Shown: in pieces, positions 1 through 7,287 of the stretch | Numbering within the stretch: position 1 is the first letter of the stretch | Layout of the letters: each line of letters opens with the position of its first letter | DNA from: Actinomadura sp. KC216 | GTDB taxonomy: Bacteria > Actinomycetota > Actinomycetes > Streptosporangiales > Streptosporangiaceae | NCBI RefSeq assembly: GCF_004348535.1 | Contig: NZ_SMJX01000021.1 | Location: forward strand, 1 to 48,349 | DNA: 48,349 bases | Direction: 5' to 3' | Position numbers and translations under genes: made by a program | Notes under the pieces: generated by a model | The model's database searches: none | Told to the model about the DNA's origin: nothing | What the model saw: only the letters and a program-made list of their open reading frames with translations

Positions 1-915
1 GTCGACGGCGTCAACATCCTCACCGGCGAGGATGTCGTGGACGACACCTGGGAGCCGGAGATGCAGGAGCTGACGACGTCGATCGAGCGGCTGGAGCGGT
101 CGCGGCGCGTGGACGACGGCGTGGTCGAGGAGCGTCCCGAGTACGCGCACATCGTCGTGGACGAGGCGCAGGACCTCTCCCCCATGCAGTGGCGGATGCT
201 CGGCCGCCGGGGCCGCCAGGCCAGCTGGACCATCGTCGAGGACCCGGCCCAGAGCGCCTGGGAGGACCTCGACGCCGCCCGCCAGGCCATGGAGGTCGCG
301 CTCGGCGGCGAGCGTCCCGCGTCGCGGTCCCGGAGCCGCCGCGGGCGCCGCACCCCCGCCCGCAAGCCCGCGCCCGCCCGCATGCGGCACGAGTACGAGC
401 TCACCACCAACTACCGCAACTCGACCGAGATCGCCGCCGTGTCCGCGCGGGTGCTGGCCTACGCGCTGCCCGAGGCCCGCCCGGCCCGCGCCGTCCGCAC
501 GTCCGGCATCGAGCCGGTGGGGCGGGTCGTCCCGGAGCCCGGCCTGCCGGCCGCCGCGCGGGACGCGGCCGAGGAGCTGCTGGGCCAGGTCGAGGGCACG
601 ATCGGCGTGATCGTCCCGCAGTCCCGCGACGAGTCCGGCACGCAGGCGTCCCTGTTCGACGAGCCCGTCACCGCCTGGACCGCCGCCGACCGCGACCGGC
701 TCGCCGCGGGACTGCCGGACCGCGTCCAGGTCCTGGACGTCCTGGAGGCCAAGGGCCTGGAGTTCGACGCGGCGGTGATCGTCGCGCCCGAGACCGTCGC
801 GGCGCAGTCCCCGCGCGGCCTGCGCGTCCTGTACGTGGCCGTGTCCCGGGCGACGCAGCGGCTCACCGTGCTGACCGCCGACCCGCAATGGCGCGACCGC
901 CTCTTCGCGGACTGA
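1..915 (+). CDS. HelD/UvrD-like superfamily 1 helicase, C-terminal part (5' end outside window)
   Basis: The reading frame is open from base 1, so the gene begins upstream and only its last 304 codons are seen. Superfamily 1 helicase motifs appear in order: motif II VDEAQDLSPMQW (visible residues about 52-63), an NYRNSTEIA motif (about 138), motif V with VLDVLEAKGLEFDAAVIV, and motif VI with LYVAVSRATQRL near the end. The DEAQDLSPMQW signature resembles actinobacterial HelD/HelR-type ATPases, which remove stalled RNA polymerase from DNA, rather than replicative UvrD; this assignment is an inference from the motif style. The Walker A region is not in the window. It ends about 60 bp before a TetR gene on the same strand. 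Confidence 0.85.
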   Translation, partial: VDGVNILTGEDVVDDTWEPEMQELTTSIERLERSRRVDDGVVEERPEYAHIVVDEAQDLSPMQWRMLGRRGRQASWTIVEDPAQSAWEDLDAARQAMEVALGGERPASRSRSRRGRRTPARKPAPARMRHEYELTTNYRNSTEIAAVSARVLAYALPEARPARAVRTSGIEPVGRVVPEPGLPAAARDAAEELLGQVEGTIGVIVPQSRDESGTQASLFDEPVTAWTAADRDRLAAGLPDRVQVLDVLEAKGLEFDAAVIVAPETVAAQSPRGLRVLYVAVSRATQRLTVLTADPQWRDRLFAD

Positions 916-974
916 GCCCTCCCGCGCCCGGGTTAGGCTGACGCTGCCCCATTCGCACGGGTGGATGGAGATCG

Positions 975-1613
975 ATGAGCGGTCGGAATCCCGCGCCCAG
1001 GCGGAGTTACGGTGGCCGTTCCGCCGAGGAGCGGCGGGCCGAACGGCGGGAGCGCCTGCTGGCGGCCGGCCTCGACCTGTTCGGCACGCGCGGGTACGCG
1101 GCCACGTCCATCGAGCGGCTGTGCGCGACCGCGAGCGTGTCGACCCGCAACTTCTACGAGGAGTTCTCCGGCCGCGAGGAACTGCTCACCGCGCTGCACC
1201 GCACCATCAACGAGCGCGCCTCGCGCGCGCTCGCCACCGCGTTCGCCGAGGCCGCCGGCGCCGATCTCGTGACCCGGGTGGAGCGGGCGGTCCGCGCGTT
1301 CCTCACCGTCACCGCCAGCGACCCGCGCTGGGCGCGGATCGCGTTCGTCGAGGTCATCGGCGTGAGCGCGGGCCTGGAGCGGCACCGGCTGAGCTGGCAC
1401 GGCCAGTGGGAGGACGCGCTGCTCGCGATGACGAGCGAGGCCGTCGGCCAGGGCGAGGCCGTCGACCGCGACTACCGGCTCACCGTGATCGCGATCATCG
1501 GCGCCGTCAACAACCTCGTCCACCACTGGTCCGCCCGCGACCAGGCCATCCCCCTCGACGAGATCACCGCCGAGATGACCCGCCTGATCGTCGCCGCCGT
1601 CACGCGCCCCTAG
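975..1613 (+). CDS. TetR/AcrR family transcriptional regulator
   Basis: The 212-residue protein has an N-terminal TetR helix-turn-helix (about residues 14-60), with the typical run from RRAERRERLLAAGLDLF through STRNFYEEFSGREELL. The C-terminal two-thirds is a helical ligand-binding domain with no recognised ligand. The ATG follows a GGATGGAG-type ribosome binding site. A TAGGCT hexamer about 40 bp upstream is a plausible -10 element. Its TAG stop overlaps the TAG stop of the converging glycosyltransferase within one CTAG. Its target is unknown; the divergent or converging envelope genes are possible targets, but nothing in the sequence proves it. Confidence 0.9.
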   Translation: MSGRNPAPRRSYGGRSAEERRAERRERLLAAGLDLFGTRGYAATSIERLCATASVSTRNFYEEFSGREELLTALHRTINERASRALATAFAEAAGADLVTRVERAVRAFLTVTASDPRWARIAFVEVIGVSAGLERHRLSWHGQWEDALLAMTSEAVGQGEAVDRDYRLTVIAIIGAVNNLVHHWSARDQAIPLDEITAEMTRLIVAAVTRP

Positions 1614-2491
1614 ATGATCGGGGGCCGTCCCGTGCGGGTCATGCGCCACGCGGTGCGGTACGAGATGGGGCGGCGCGGGCCCGCCGGTTTGCGCCAGCCC
1701 TCCGTGAAGCCCTTGAACCAGGGCTTGAGCGCGCTCGGCTTGCGCTCGCGGAGCAGGGTCATGCCGACCCACACCGCGAGGTAGGTGAGGGCGAGGGGCC
1801 ACGGGAGGTTGCGGCGGGCCAGCCAGACGCGGTTGCGGGCGTTGTACCGGTAGAACATGTCGTGCCGGGTCGGCAGGACGGCGGGGTGGAACATGACCGC
1901 CGAGGCGTCGTAGACGATCCGGTACCCGGCGTTGAGGATCTGCCAGGCGAGATCGGTCTCCTCGTGCGCGTAGAAGAAGTCTTCGGGGAGGCCGCCGCCG
2001 GCGTCGAACGCGGTGCGGCGGATCGCGCAGGCGCCGCCGAGGAACGTCGTGACGGCGGAGGAACGTTCCGGGTCACCGGCCCGCAGCCGCGGCACGTGGC
2101 GGCGCTCGCCGCGCCCGCCCTCGGGGTCGCGGACGCGGAACGAGATCACGCCGAGGTCGGGTTCGGCGGAGAACCGGTCGCGCAGGTAGGTGCCGAGGCG
2201 GGTGGAGCGGTACCAGCCGTCGTCGTCCAGGAACAGGACGACGTCGCCGCAGGACGCCGCCACGCCCCGGTTCCGCCCGGCGGGGATGCCGACGTTCTTC
2301 GGGAGGGCGAGGGTCTTGATGCGCTCGTCGTCGAACGGCGCGACGTCCGCGCGGTCGCCGACGGGGTCGACGCCGTTGCCGACGAGGACGACCTCGACGT
2401 CCACGTGCTCCTGCTCCAGGGCGCTGCGGACGGCGCGGGCCAGCTCGTCCGGACGGTTCCCCATGGTCAGCACCACGACGGACAACTTCAC
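1610..2491 (-). CDS. Glycosyltransferase family 2 (last gene of envelope operon)
   Basis: This 293-residue GT2 enzyme transfers a sugar from a nucleotide-sugar donor. It begins KLSVVVLTMGNRPDEL and carries the metal-binding triple Asp at residues 89-91 (VLFLDDDG) and an acceptor-side HEETDLAWQ motif near residue 165. The C-terminus has one hydrophobic stretch (LALTYLAVWVGMTLL) that may attach it to the membrane. The chosen GTG start overlaps the TGA of the upstream CDP-alcohol transferase as GTGA, which indicates translational coupling; an apparent longer reading frame runs back into that gene and is not real. Donor and acceptor are unknown. Context suggests it glycosylates the product of the CDP-alcohol transferase. 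Confidence 0.9.
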   Translation of the reverse strand: MKLSVVVLTMGNRPDELARAVRSALEQEHVDVEVVLVGNGVDPVGDRADVAPFDDERIKTLALPKNVGIPAGRNRGVAASCGDVVLFLDDDGWYRSTRLGTYLRDRFSAEPDLGVISFRVRDPEGGRGERRHVPRLRAGDPERSSAVTTFLGGACAIRRTAFDAGGGLPEDFFYAHEETDLAWQILNAGYRIVYDASAVMFHPAVLPTRHDMFYRYNARNRVWLARRNLPWPLALTYLAVWVGMTLLRERKPSALKPWFKGFTEGWRKPAGPRRPISYRTAWRMTRTGRPPII

Positions 2492-3402
2492 TTCAGCCTC
2501 CGCGAGGCCAGGATGCTGACCAGGTGCAGCACGGTCTGCAGGACGGCGACCGCGGCGACGGCGACCATCAGCACGCGCACCACGACGGGCCCGTCGGTTC
2601 CGAAGAGGGTGTCGAGCACGGCGGCGGCGAGGATCAGCAGCGACAGCTCCACCGCGCCGATGATGCGGTGGAAGCGCAGCATGGACGCGGCCTGCCGGGC
2701 GAGGGCCATGCGGGTGGAGCGGGGGCGCAGCGCCCGGTCGCCGCCGGACGGGTCGGCGGGCAGCCCCGACTTGGCCCGCGCGACGACGACGTTGTCGGTC
2801 TCCGCCTTGATCAGCGCGGCGCCGAGCGCGGCGACGAGGCCGAGCTCGGCCCAGCCGCCGTTCTCCCAGCCGCCCTGCGCCATGAAGCCGAGTCCGATGA
2901 GCAGCGACACCTCGGACAGATAGTGGCCGATGCGGTCGAGGAACACCCCGGCCACGGACGTCTGCCGCAGGTAGCGGGCGACCTCGCCGTCCACGCAGTC
3001 GAGCAGCAGGTAGACCTGGATGAGGACGGCGCCGGCGAGGGCCGTCCACAGCGGGGAGACGGGCAGCGACACCACGACACCGGCGGCGACGCCGCTCAGC
3101 ATCATCAGGTAGGTGAGCTGGTTCGGGCTGAACCCGAGGCGCAGCGAGACCCACGCGACGTACGGGGACAGGTCGCGCATGTAGAGGCGTCCGGCCCAGT
3201 GCTCCTCGTTGCGCCGGTCCTTCAGGCCGGGCGGCTGCCCGTACCGGCGGATGTCGGCGACCGAGGCGCCCTTGCGATCCGGGCGGCGGTCGTGGCCCGC
3301 CGGTCCGCCGCCGGAGGGCTCGCTGCCGGAGGGCCGGGGGTCGCCGGAGGGTTCCGGGGAGCGGTTCCGGCCGGGGAGCTCAGCCTCCATGGGCCTGGAC
3401 AT
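2488..3402 (-). CDS. CDP-alcohol phosphatidyltransferase family protein with D-to-H change in the fourth acidic position
   Basis: This integral membrane enzyme family moves a phospho-alcohol from a CDP-alcohol to a second alcohol, releasing CMP. The 304-residue protein has a hydrophilic, Pro/Gly-rich N-terminus (about 1-60) and then multiple membrane segments. The signature D135-x2-D138-G139-x2-A142-R143-x8-G152-x3-D156-x3 is followed by His160, where the family usually has the fourth Asp, the proposed catalytic base. The start overlaps the end of the upstream dehydrogenase by 23 bp; ATG at 3390 is an alternative. Its stop overlaps the GT2 start. Substrate is not determined; a CDP-activated polyol from the neighbouring genes is the natural guess. 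Confidence 0.88.
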   Translation of the reverse strand: MSRPMEAELPGRNRSPEPSGDPRPSGSEPSGGGPAGHDRRPDRKGASVADIRRYGQPPGLKDRRNEEHWAGRLYMRDLSPYVAWVSLRLGFSPNQLTYLMMLSGVAAGVVVSLPVSPLWTALAGAVLIQVYLLLDCVDGEVARYLRQTSVAGVFLDRIGHYLSEVSLLIGLGFMAQGGWENGGWAELGLVAALGAALIKAETDNVVVARAKSGLPADPSGGDRALRPRSTRMALARQAASMLRFHRIIGAVELSLLILAAAVLDTLFGTDGPVVVRVLMVAVAAVAVLQTVLHLVSILASRRLK

Positions 3403-4453
3403 ACTCTTCCACCGCCTTGAGGGTCGCGCCCTTGTCGAGGCCGAGATATTCCAAGATCGTATAGCGGCCGGGGCGGGTCTGCGGGGCGTGGCAGACGGCC
3501 TCGGCGAACTGCTCGACCGACAGCCCGATGTCGGCGGGGAACCGCGGCAGGCCGTGCCGGTCGAGGCAGGTGAGGATCTCGGCCAGCCGGTCCGCGCCGG
3601 AGCCGAGATGGGTGGCGCGCAGGTGGTAGCAGAACGCGGCGCCGATCCCGGCCAGCTCGCCGTGGTTGGCGGTGCCGGGGAAGAGCTGGTCGATGGCGTG
3701 CAGGATCTCGTGGTCGCCGCCGCTCGCCGGGCGGGAGTCGCCGGCGAACGCCATCGCCATCCCGGACAGGACGAGGCTCTCCGCGAGGACGGTCAGGAAC
3801 CGGTCCGACTCGATCGACGCGGGCTGGTGCAGCAGCGCCTCCGCGGCGGTGCGGGCCACGGTCAGCGCCATCCGGTCGACGCGCTCGCCGCATTCGTCGG
3901 CGGCGAGCAGCCAGTCGTCCACGGCGGAGAAGTTGCTCACCACGTCGCCGATCCCCGCGCGGACGAGGCGGGGCGGCGCGGCGTGCACGTAGTCGAGGTC
4001 GACGATCATCGCCAGCGGCATCACGACGCCGAACGAGCCCTTGCCCTTGTCGTGGACGAGCGAGGCCACCGGGGAGCAGATCCCGTCATGGGACAGGTTC
4101 GTCGCGACCGACACCATCGGGATGCCGGACAGCGTCGCCGCGTACTTGGTGGCGTCGATCGTCCGGCCGCCGCCGATCCCGACGACGGCCTCGTACGACC
4201 CGGCGCGCAGCCTGGCGCCCAGGCCGACGGCGGCGTCGACGCTGCCGTCCGCGACCCGGTACACCTCGCAGGCCGACAGGGTCTCGCGGACGTGCTCGGC
4301 GATCTGGTCGCCCTGCCCGGGGCCGACCGCGATCGCGACCCGCCCCTCGGTGACGATCCGCTTGTCGGCGAGCAGTTCGCCGAGGCCCGCGACGGCACCG
4401 CGCCGCACATCGATGGACAGCGGCGCGTTCAGCATCCGCGTCAGCAGGGGCAT
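3380..4453 (-). CDS. sn-glycerol-1-phosphate dehydrogenase-like iron-type alcohol dehydrogenase
   Basis: The 357-residue protein belongs to the iron-containing alcohol dehydrogenase superfamily, on the glycerol-1-phosphate dehydrogenase branch (archaeal EgsA, Bacillus AraM). Those enzymes reduce dihydroxyacetone phosphate to sn-glycerol 1-phosphate. The NAD(P)-binding GIGGGRTIDATKYAA lies at about residues 92-106, the branch-typical SHDGICSPVAS at 121-131, and probable metal ligands are Asp170 (GIGD), His248 (GGDHE) and His264 (NHGE). The ATG at 4453 is preceded by GAGGAGG; the longer reading frame has no such support. It lies 29 bp after the nucleotidyltransferase and overlaps the CDP-alcohol transferase start. 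A related polyol-phosphate substrate is possible. Confidence 0.87.
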   Translation of the reverse strand: MPLLTRMLNAPLSIDVRRGAVAGLGELLADKRIVTEGRVAIAVGPGQGDQIAEHVRETLSACEVYRVADGSVDAAVGLGARLRAGSYEAVVGIGGGRTIDATKYAATLSGIPMVSVATNLSHDGICSPVASLVHDKGKGSFGVVMPLAMIVDLDYVHAAPPRLVRAGIGDVVSNFSAVDDWLLAADECGERVDRMALTVARTAAEALLHQPASIESDRFLTVLAESLVLSGMAMAFAGDSRPASGGDHEILHAIDQLFPGTANHGELAGIGAAFCYHLRATHLGSGADRLAEILTCLDRHGLPRFPADIGLSVEQFAEAVCHAPQTRPGRYTILEYLGLDKGATLKAVEEYVQAHGG

Positions 4454-4482
4454 GAGCCTCCTCGCTCGGGTCGCGCTTGCGG

Positions 4483-5226
4483 TCAGTAGCCCTTGGCGAT
4501 CCGGCGGGCCTTCTCCAGGTCGTCGTGGTTGTCGACCTCGACCCACTCGACGTCGCCGATCGGGGCGACGCCGATGCGCCCGCCCCGGTTCACGTGCTCC
4601 TGGTAGCCGTCCTCGTAGTAGAGGTCGGGGTCGCGCTCCCAGGTGGCCTTGAGAGCATCGGCGAGCGGCTCGGCGGCGGCGGGCTCGATGAGGGTCGCGC
4701 CGATGTACTCGCCGTTGGCGGTGGACGGGTCCATCAGCTTGGTGATGGTCTTCAGGTGCCCCTCACCGTCGAGGATGACCTTCATCTCCTCGTCGGCCAG
4801 AGTTTTCACATCGTCCACCGCCAGGAGGATGTCAGGCCCGCGGTGCGCCAATAGTGTCTTCTCCACGCTCACCGGATGGACCGTGTCCCCGTTCACCATG
4901 AGGACGCCCTTGGAGAAGTGTTCCCGAGCCAGCCACATGGAGTAGGCGTTGTTCCACTCCTCGGCCTTGTCGTTGTGGACGAGCGTGATGGACACGCCGT
5001 ACCGCTCCTCCAGCCCGGCCTTGCGCTCCTCGACCGCGCCCGCGCGGTAGCCGACGACGATGACGACGTCGGTCAGCCCGACCTCGGCGAAGTTGCGGAG
5101 CGCGATGTCGAGGACGGTCGTCGCGCCGTCCGCGTTCTCGACCACGGGAACGAGGGCCTTGGGGAGGGTGTCGGTGTACGGCCGCAGCCTCCGGCCCGCG
5201 CCCGCCGCCAGCACCATGCCGATCAT
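4483..5226 (-). CDS. Nucleotidyltransferase, LicC / inositol-phosphate cytidylyltransferase-like
   Basis: The 247-residue NTP-transferase fold protein has the N-terminal nucleotide-binding loop VLAAGAGRRLRPYT and LPKAL (residues 5-25), the metal-binding NGD at 112-114, and a WNNAYSMW segment at 91-98. That last segment is like the one in phosphocholine cytidylyltransferases (LicC) and in the cytidylyltransferase part of archaeal-type inositol-phosphate enzymes. It probably joins CTP to a phosphorylated alcohol, giving the CDP-alcohol used two genes downstream; the alcohol itself is an inference. Its ATG overlaps the TGA of the DUF5941 gene as ATGA. A sugar-1-phosphate role cannot be excluded. 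Confidence 0.82.
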   Translation of the reverse strand: MIGMVLAAGAGRRLRPYTDTLPKALVPVVENADGATTVLDIALRNFAEVGLTDVVIVVGYRAGAVEERKAGLEERYGVSITLVHNDKAEEWNNAYSMWLAREHFSKGVLMVNGDTVHPVSVEKTLLAHRGPDILLAVDDVKTLADEEMKVILDGEGHLKTITKLMDPSTANGEYIGATLIEPAAAEPLADALKATWERDPDLYYEDGYQEHVNRGGRIGVAPIGDVEWVEVDNHDDLEKARRIAKGY

Positions 5227-5882
5227 GCTTTGCCTCTCTCTTCATTGTGGGGGCCGCCCCCCACACCCCCGGACAACCGCTCCCACGGGTCGACGATCAC
5301 AGGGGTGTCGCGGCCATGCCGCGTCCACGTGAGGACGCACTCACTGCCGAACAACACGCCAAGGTAGGCTGCCAGGGCCGCGTACGCGAACGGGAGGAAC
5401 CCGGACAGGCCCGCGAGGGCCACGAGCAGCGTCCGGCCCTCCCAGCCGAGCCCGGCCAGGACGACCCACTCCTGCGGCCGGGCCCCCCGGCGGACACGGC
5501 ACATGGTGTCGTAGTGATGGAGCGCGAGCACCGCGATCAGCACGTAGACGAGCGGTGCCGACACGGAGTGCGCGAACCCCAACACGGCCAGGTAACCATA
5601 CTCGATCCCGCGGAAGATGGGCGGTGCGAGCCAGTCCAGCCGCCCGCTGTGCGGATGCGCGGAGGACGGCCCGATCAGCAGCAGGACGACGAGCGGGGCG
5701 AACAGCGCCGGGACCGGTCCGCCGTCCGCGCGCAGGGCCAGCAGGAGGCCCGTCGCGGCGGCGGCCAGGACGGCGGCCGGCAGCGGCGGGAGCCGTCCGG
5801 CGGCCATCCGGCCGAGCGCGCGGGACGTGGGGCCGTCGTCCCGGAAGGCCCACAGCGTCCTGGTGGTCTGCGCGGCCCTCAT
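5223..5882 (-). CDS. DUF5941-type multi-pass membrane protein
   Basis: This 219-residue membrane protein has about four hydrophobic segments: two near residues 25-60, one near 90-110, and a C-terminal one near 140-175. I recognise it as similar to the DUF5941 region that, as I recall, occurs in actinobacterial proteins also carrying nucleotidyltransferase and CDP-alcohol transferase domains. Here it is a separate gene. Its ATG overlaps the upstream TGA as ATGA and its own TGA overlaps the next ATG, so it is translationally coupled on both sides. Its biochemical role is unknown. The conserved linkage suggests it acts with the CDP-alcohol pathway at the membrane. Confidence 0.75.
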   Translation of the reverse strand: MRAAQTTRTLWAFRDDGPTSRALGRMAAGRLPPLPAAVLAAAATGLLLALRADGGPVPALFAPLVVLLLIGPSSAHPHSGRLDWLAPPIFRGIEYGYLAVLGFAHSVSAPLVYVLIAVLALHHYDTMCRVRRGARPQEWVVLAGLGWEGRTLLVALAGLSGFLPFAYAALAAYLGVLFGSECVLTWTRHGRDTPVIVDPWERLSGGVGGGPHNEERGKA

Positions 5883-6496
5883 CGCACGAGGGACCTTGCC
5901 GTGCGTCCGGCGAGCGCGACGGTGGCGGCGGCCGAACCCCACGCGAGGAGCACGGCGAACGTCGGGCGGGCACCGGCGACGGCGGCCGTGACCGAGACGA
6001 GCGCGAGCCGCTCGCCGGGCGGCAGCCCGAGCCCCTTCCCGACCCGCCGCAGCACGCCGCTTGCGTTGGGGGTGCGCCGGCGGGTCGCCGCGTACGAGGC
6101 GTCCATCATGTCCCTGACGGACACCAGCGCCACCACACCCGCCGCGGCCCACCACAGGTTCACGCCGGGGAGGGCGGCTCCGGTCGCGCCTGCCGCCAGG
6201 CCCGCGTACACCGTGAACTCCCCGGCCCGGTCGAGGACGCCGTCCGGCCGGAAGGTCCCGCAGGCGAGCGACGCGCACAGCAGCAGCGCCCCGGCGATCA
6301 GGCCGCCGCGGGTGCCGTCGGAGAACCACACGGCGGCGAGCACGGCGAAGGCCAGCGAGATCGCCGATACGGTGTCCGGCGTGGTGGCAGGGGCGCTGCC
6401 GTCGTGCACGGCTTCCACCGCCTCCCGCCGGTCGATCGCCGGATGGTCCAGTAGCGTTAGCGTGACCGGCCGACAGCGCAGCGGCGCGAGGAGCAT
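5879..6496 (-). CDS. Membrane protein resembling a degenerate CDP-alcohol phosphatidyltransferase domain
   Basis: The 205-residue protein opens the minus-strand envelope operon; its ATG follows a GGAGG ribosome binding site. It has several hydrophobic segments (about 45-75, 95-125 and 160-185). The region around residues 80-105 (SLACGTFRPDGVLDRAGEF then TVYAGLAAG) sits where CDP-alcohol transferases carry DxxDGxxAR...GxxxDxxxD, but that motif is absent, so an active transferase is unlikely. The match to a decayed domain is my reading of the flanking segments and comes from memory of DUF5941-linked proteins. It may be a partner or scaffold for the active transferase at 2488-3402, or simply a fragment of an ancestral fusion. 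Confidence 0.6.
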   Translation of the reverse strand: MLLAPLRCRPVTLTLLDHPAIDRREAVEAVHDGSAPATTPDTVSAISLAFAVLAAVWFSDGTRGGLIAGALLLCASLACGTFRPDGVLDRAGEFTVYAGLAAGATGAALPGVNLWWAAAGVVALVSVRDMMDASYAATRRRTPNASGVLRRVGKGLGLPPGERLALVSVTAAVAGARPTFAVLLAWGSAAATVALAGRTARSLVR

Positions 6497-6582
6497 CGGG
6501 CCTCCGGCCGGTCGGGACAGCTAAGGGCAGAGTGCACAGCGTAGTGTCCCGATGACCGGGTGTCGTGGAAAATCGAGGAGAG

Positions 6583-7287
6583 ATGGCGACGCGGACGGTT
6601 GCGGTGGTGCTCGCCGGCGGGGTCGGCGCGCGGCTGGGCGCCGGGCGCCCCAAGCAGCTCGTGGAGGTCGGCGGGCGGCCGATCCTGGCGCACGCGGTCG
6701 GCGCGTTCGACGCGCATCCCGGCATCGGCGAGGTGGTGGTCGTGATGGCGGCCGGGCACCTGCGGGCGGCGGCCGCGATCGCCGCGCCGTTCCGGAAGGC
6801 GGCGGCCGTGATCGAGGGCGGCGACACCCGGACCGCGTCGACGGTCGCGGCGCTGCGCGTGCTGGACGGCCGTCCCGACGACACCCGGGTCCTGTTCCAC
6901 GACGCGGCCCGCCCGTTCGTGGACGCCCCGGTCATCGACCGCGTCCTGGACGCGCTGGACGCCCACGACGCCGTCGCGGTGGGCGTGCCCTCGTCCGACA
7001 CTATCGTCGTCGTCGAGGACGGGCTGGTCGTCTCCATGCCGCCGCGCGAGACGATGAGCCGGTTCCAGACGCCGCAGGGGTTCCGGCTCGGCACGATCCG
7101 CAAGGCGTACGAGCTGGCGCTCGCCGACCCGGAGCTGCGCGCGACCGACGACTGCGGGATCGTGCACCGCTACCTGCCGGACGTCCCGATCCGGGTCGTC
7201 GCGGGCAGCGAGCGCAACCTCAAGGTCACCCAGCCCCTCGACGCCGTCGTCGCCGAGCATCTCGCCACCACCGAGGACATCCCTTGA
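6583..7287 (+). CDS. IspD/TarI-family cytidylyltransferase
   Basis: This 234-residue enzyme of the IspD/TarI family couples CTP to a polyol phosphate (methylerythritol 4-phosphate in IspD, ribitol 5-phosphate in TarI). The nucleotide loop LAGGVGARLGAGRPKQL spans residues 10-26. HDAARPF is near 105, QTPQGF near 158, and TDDCGIVHRYLPD is followed by NLKVTQPLD near the C-terminus. The TDDCG...RYLPD stretch is more like the polyol-phosphate enzymes than housekeeping IspD, and no ispF or carD is adjacent. I therefore favour a wall-polymer or phospholipid role, but IspD is possible. ATG 6583 follows CGAGGAGAG; a GTG 18 bp upstream is less likely. It diverges from the minus-strand operon. Confidence 0.82.
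   Translation: MATRTVAVVLAGGVGARLGAGRPKQLVEVGGRPILAHAVGAFDAHPGIGEVVVVMAAGHLRAAAAIAAPFRKAAAVIEGGDTRTASTVAALRVLDGRPDDTRVLFHDAARPFVDAPVIDRVLDALDAHDAVAVGVPSSDTIVVVEDGLVVSMPPRETMSRFQTPQGFRLGTIRKAYELALADPELRATDDCGIVHRYLPDVPIRVVAGSERNLKVTQPLDAVVAEHLATTEDIP

Noticed and set aside
965..2923. Long plus-strand open frame across the TetR and glycosyltransferase genes
   Set aside because: It is a GC-bias shadow: it is rich in Arg, Gly, Ala and Pro, has no domain, and lies antisense or out of frame to genes with clear motifs.
3209..4489. 426-codon plus-strand frame opposite the dehydrogenase
   Set aside because: It is antisense to a well-supported dehydrogenase and contains only low-complexity sequence.
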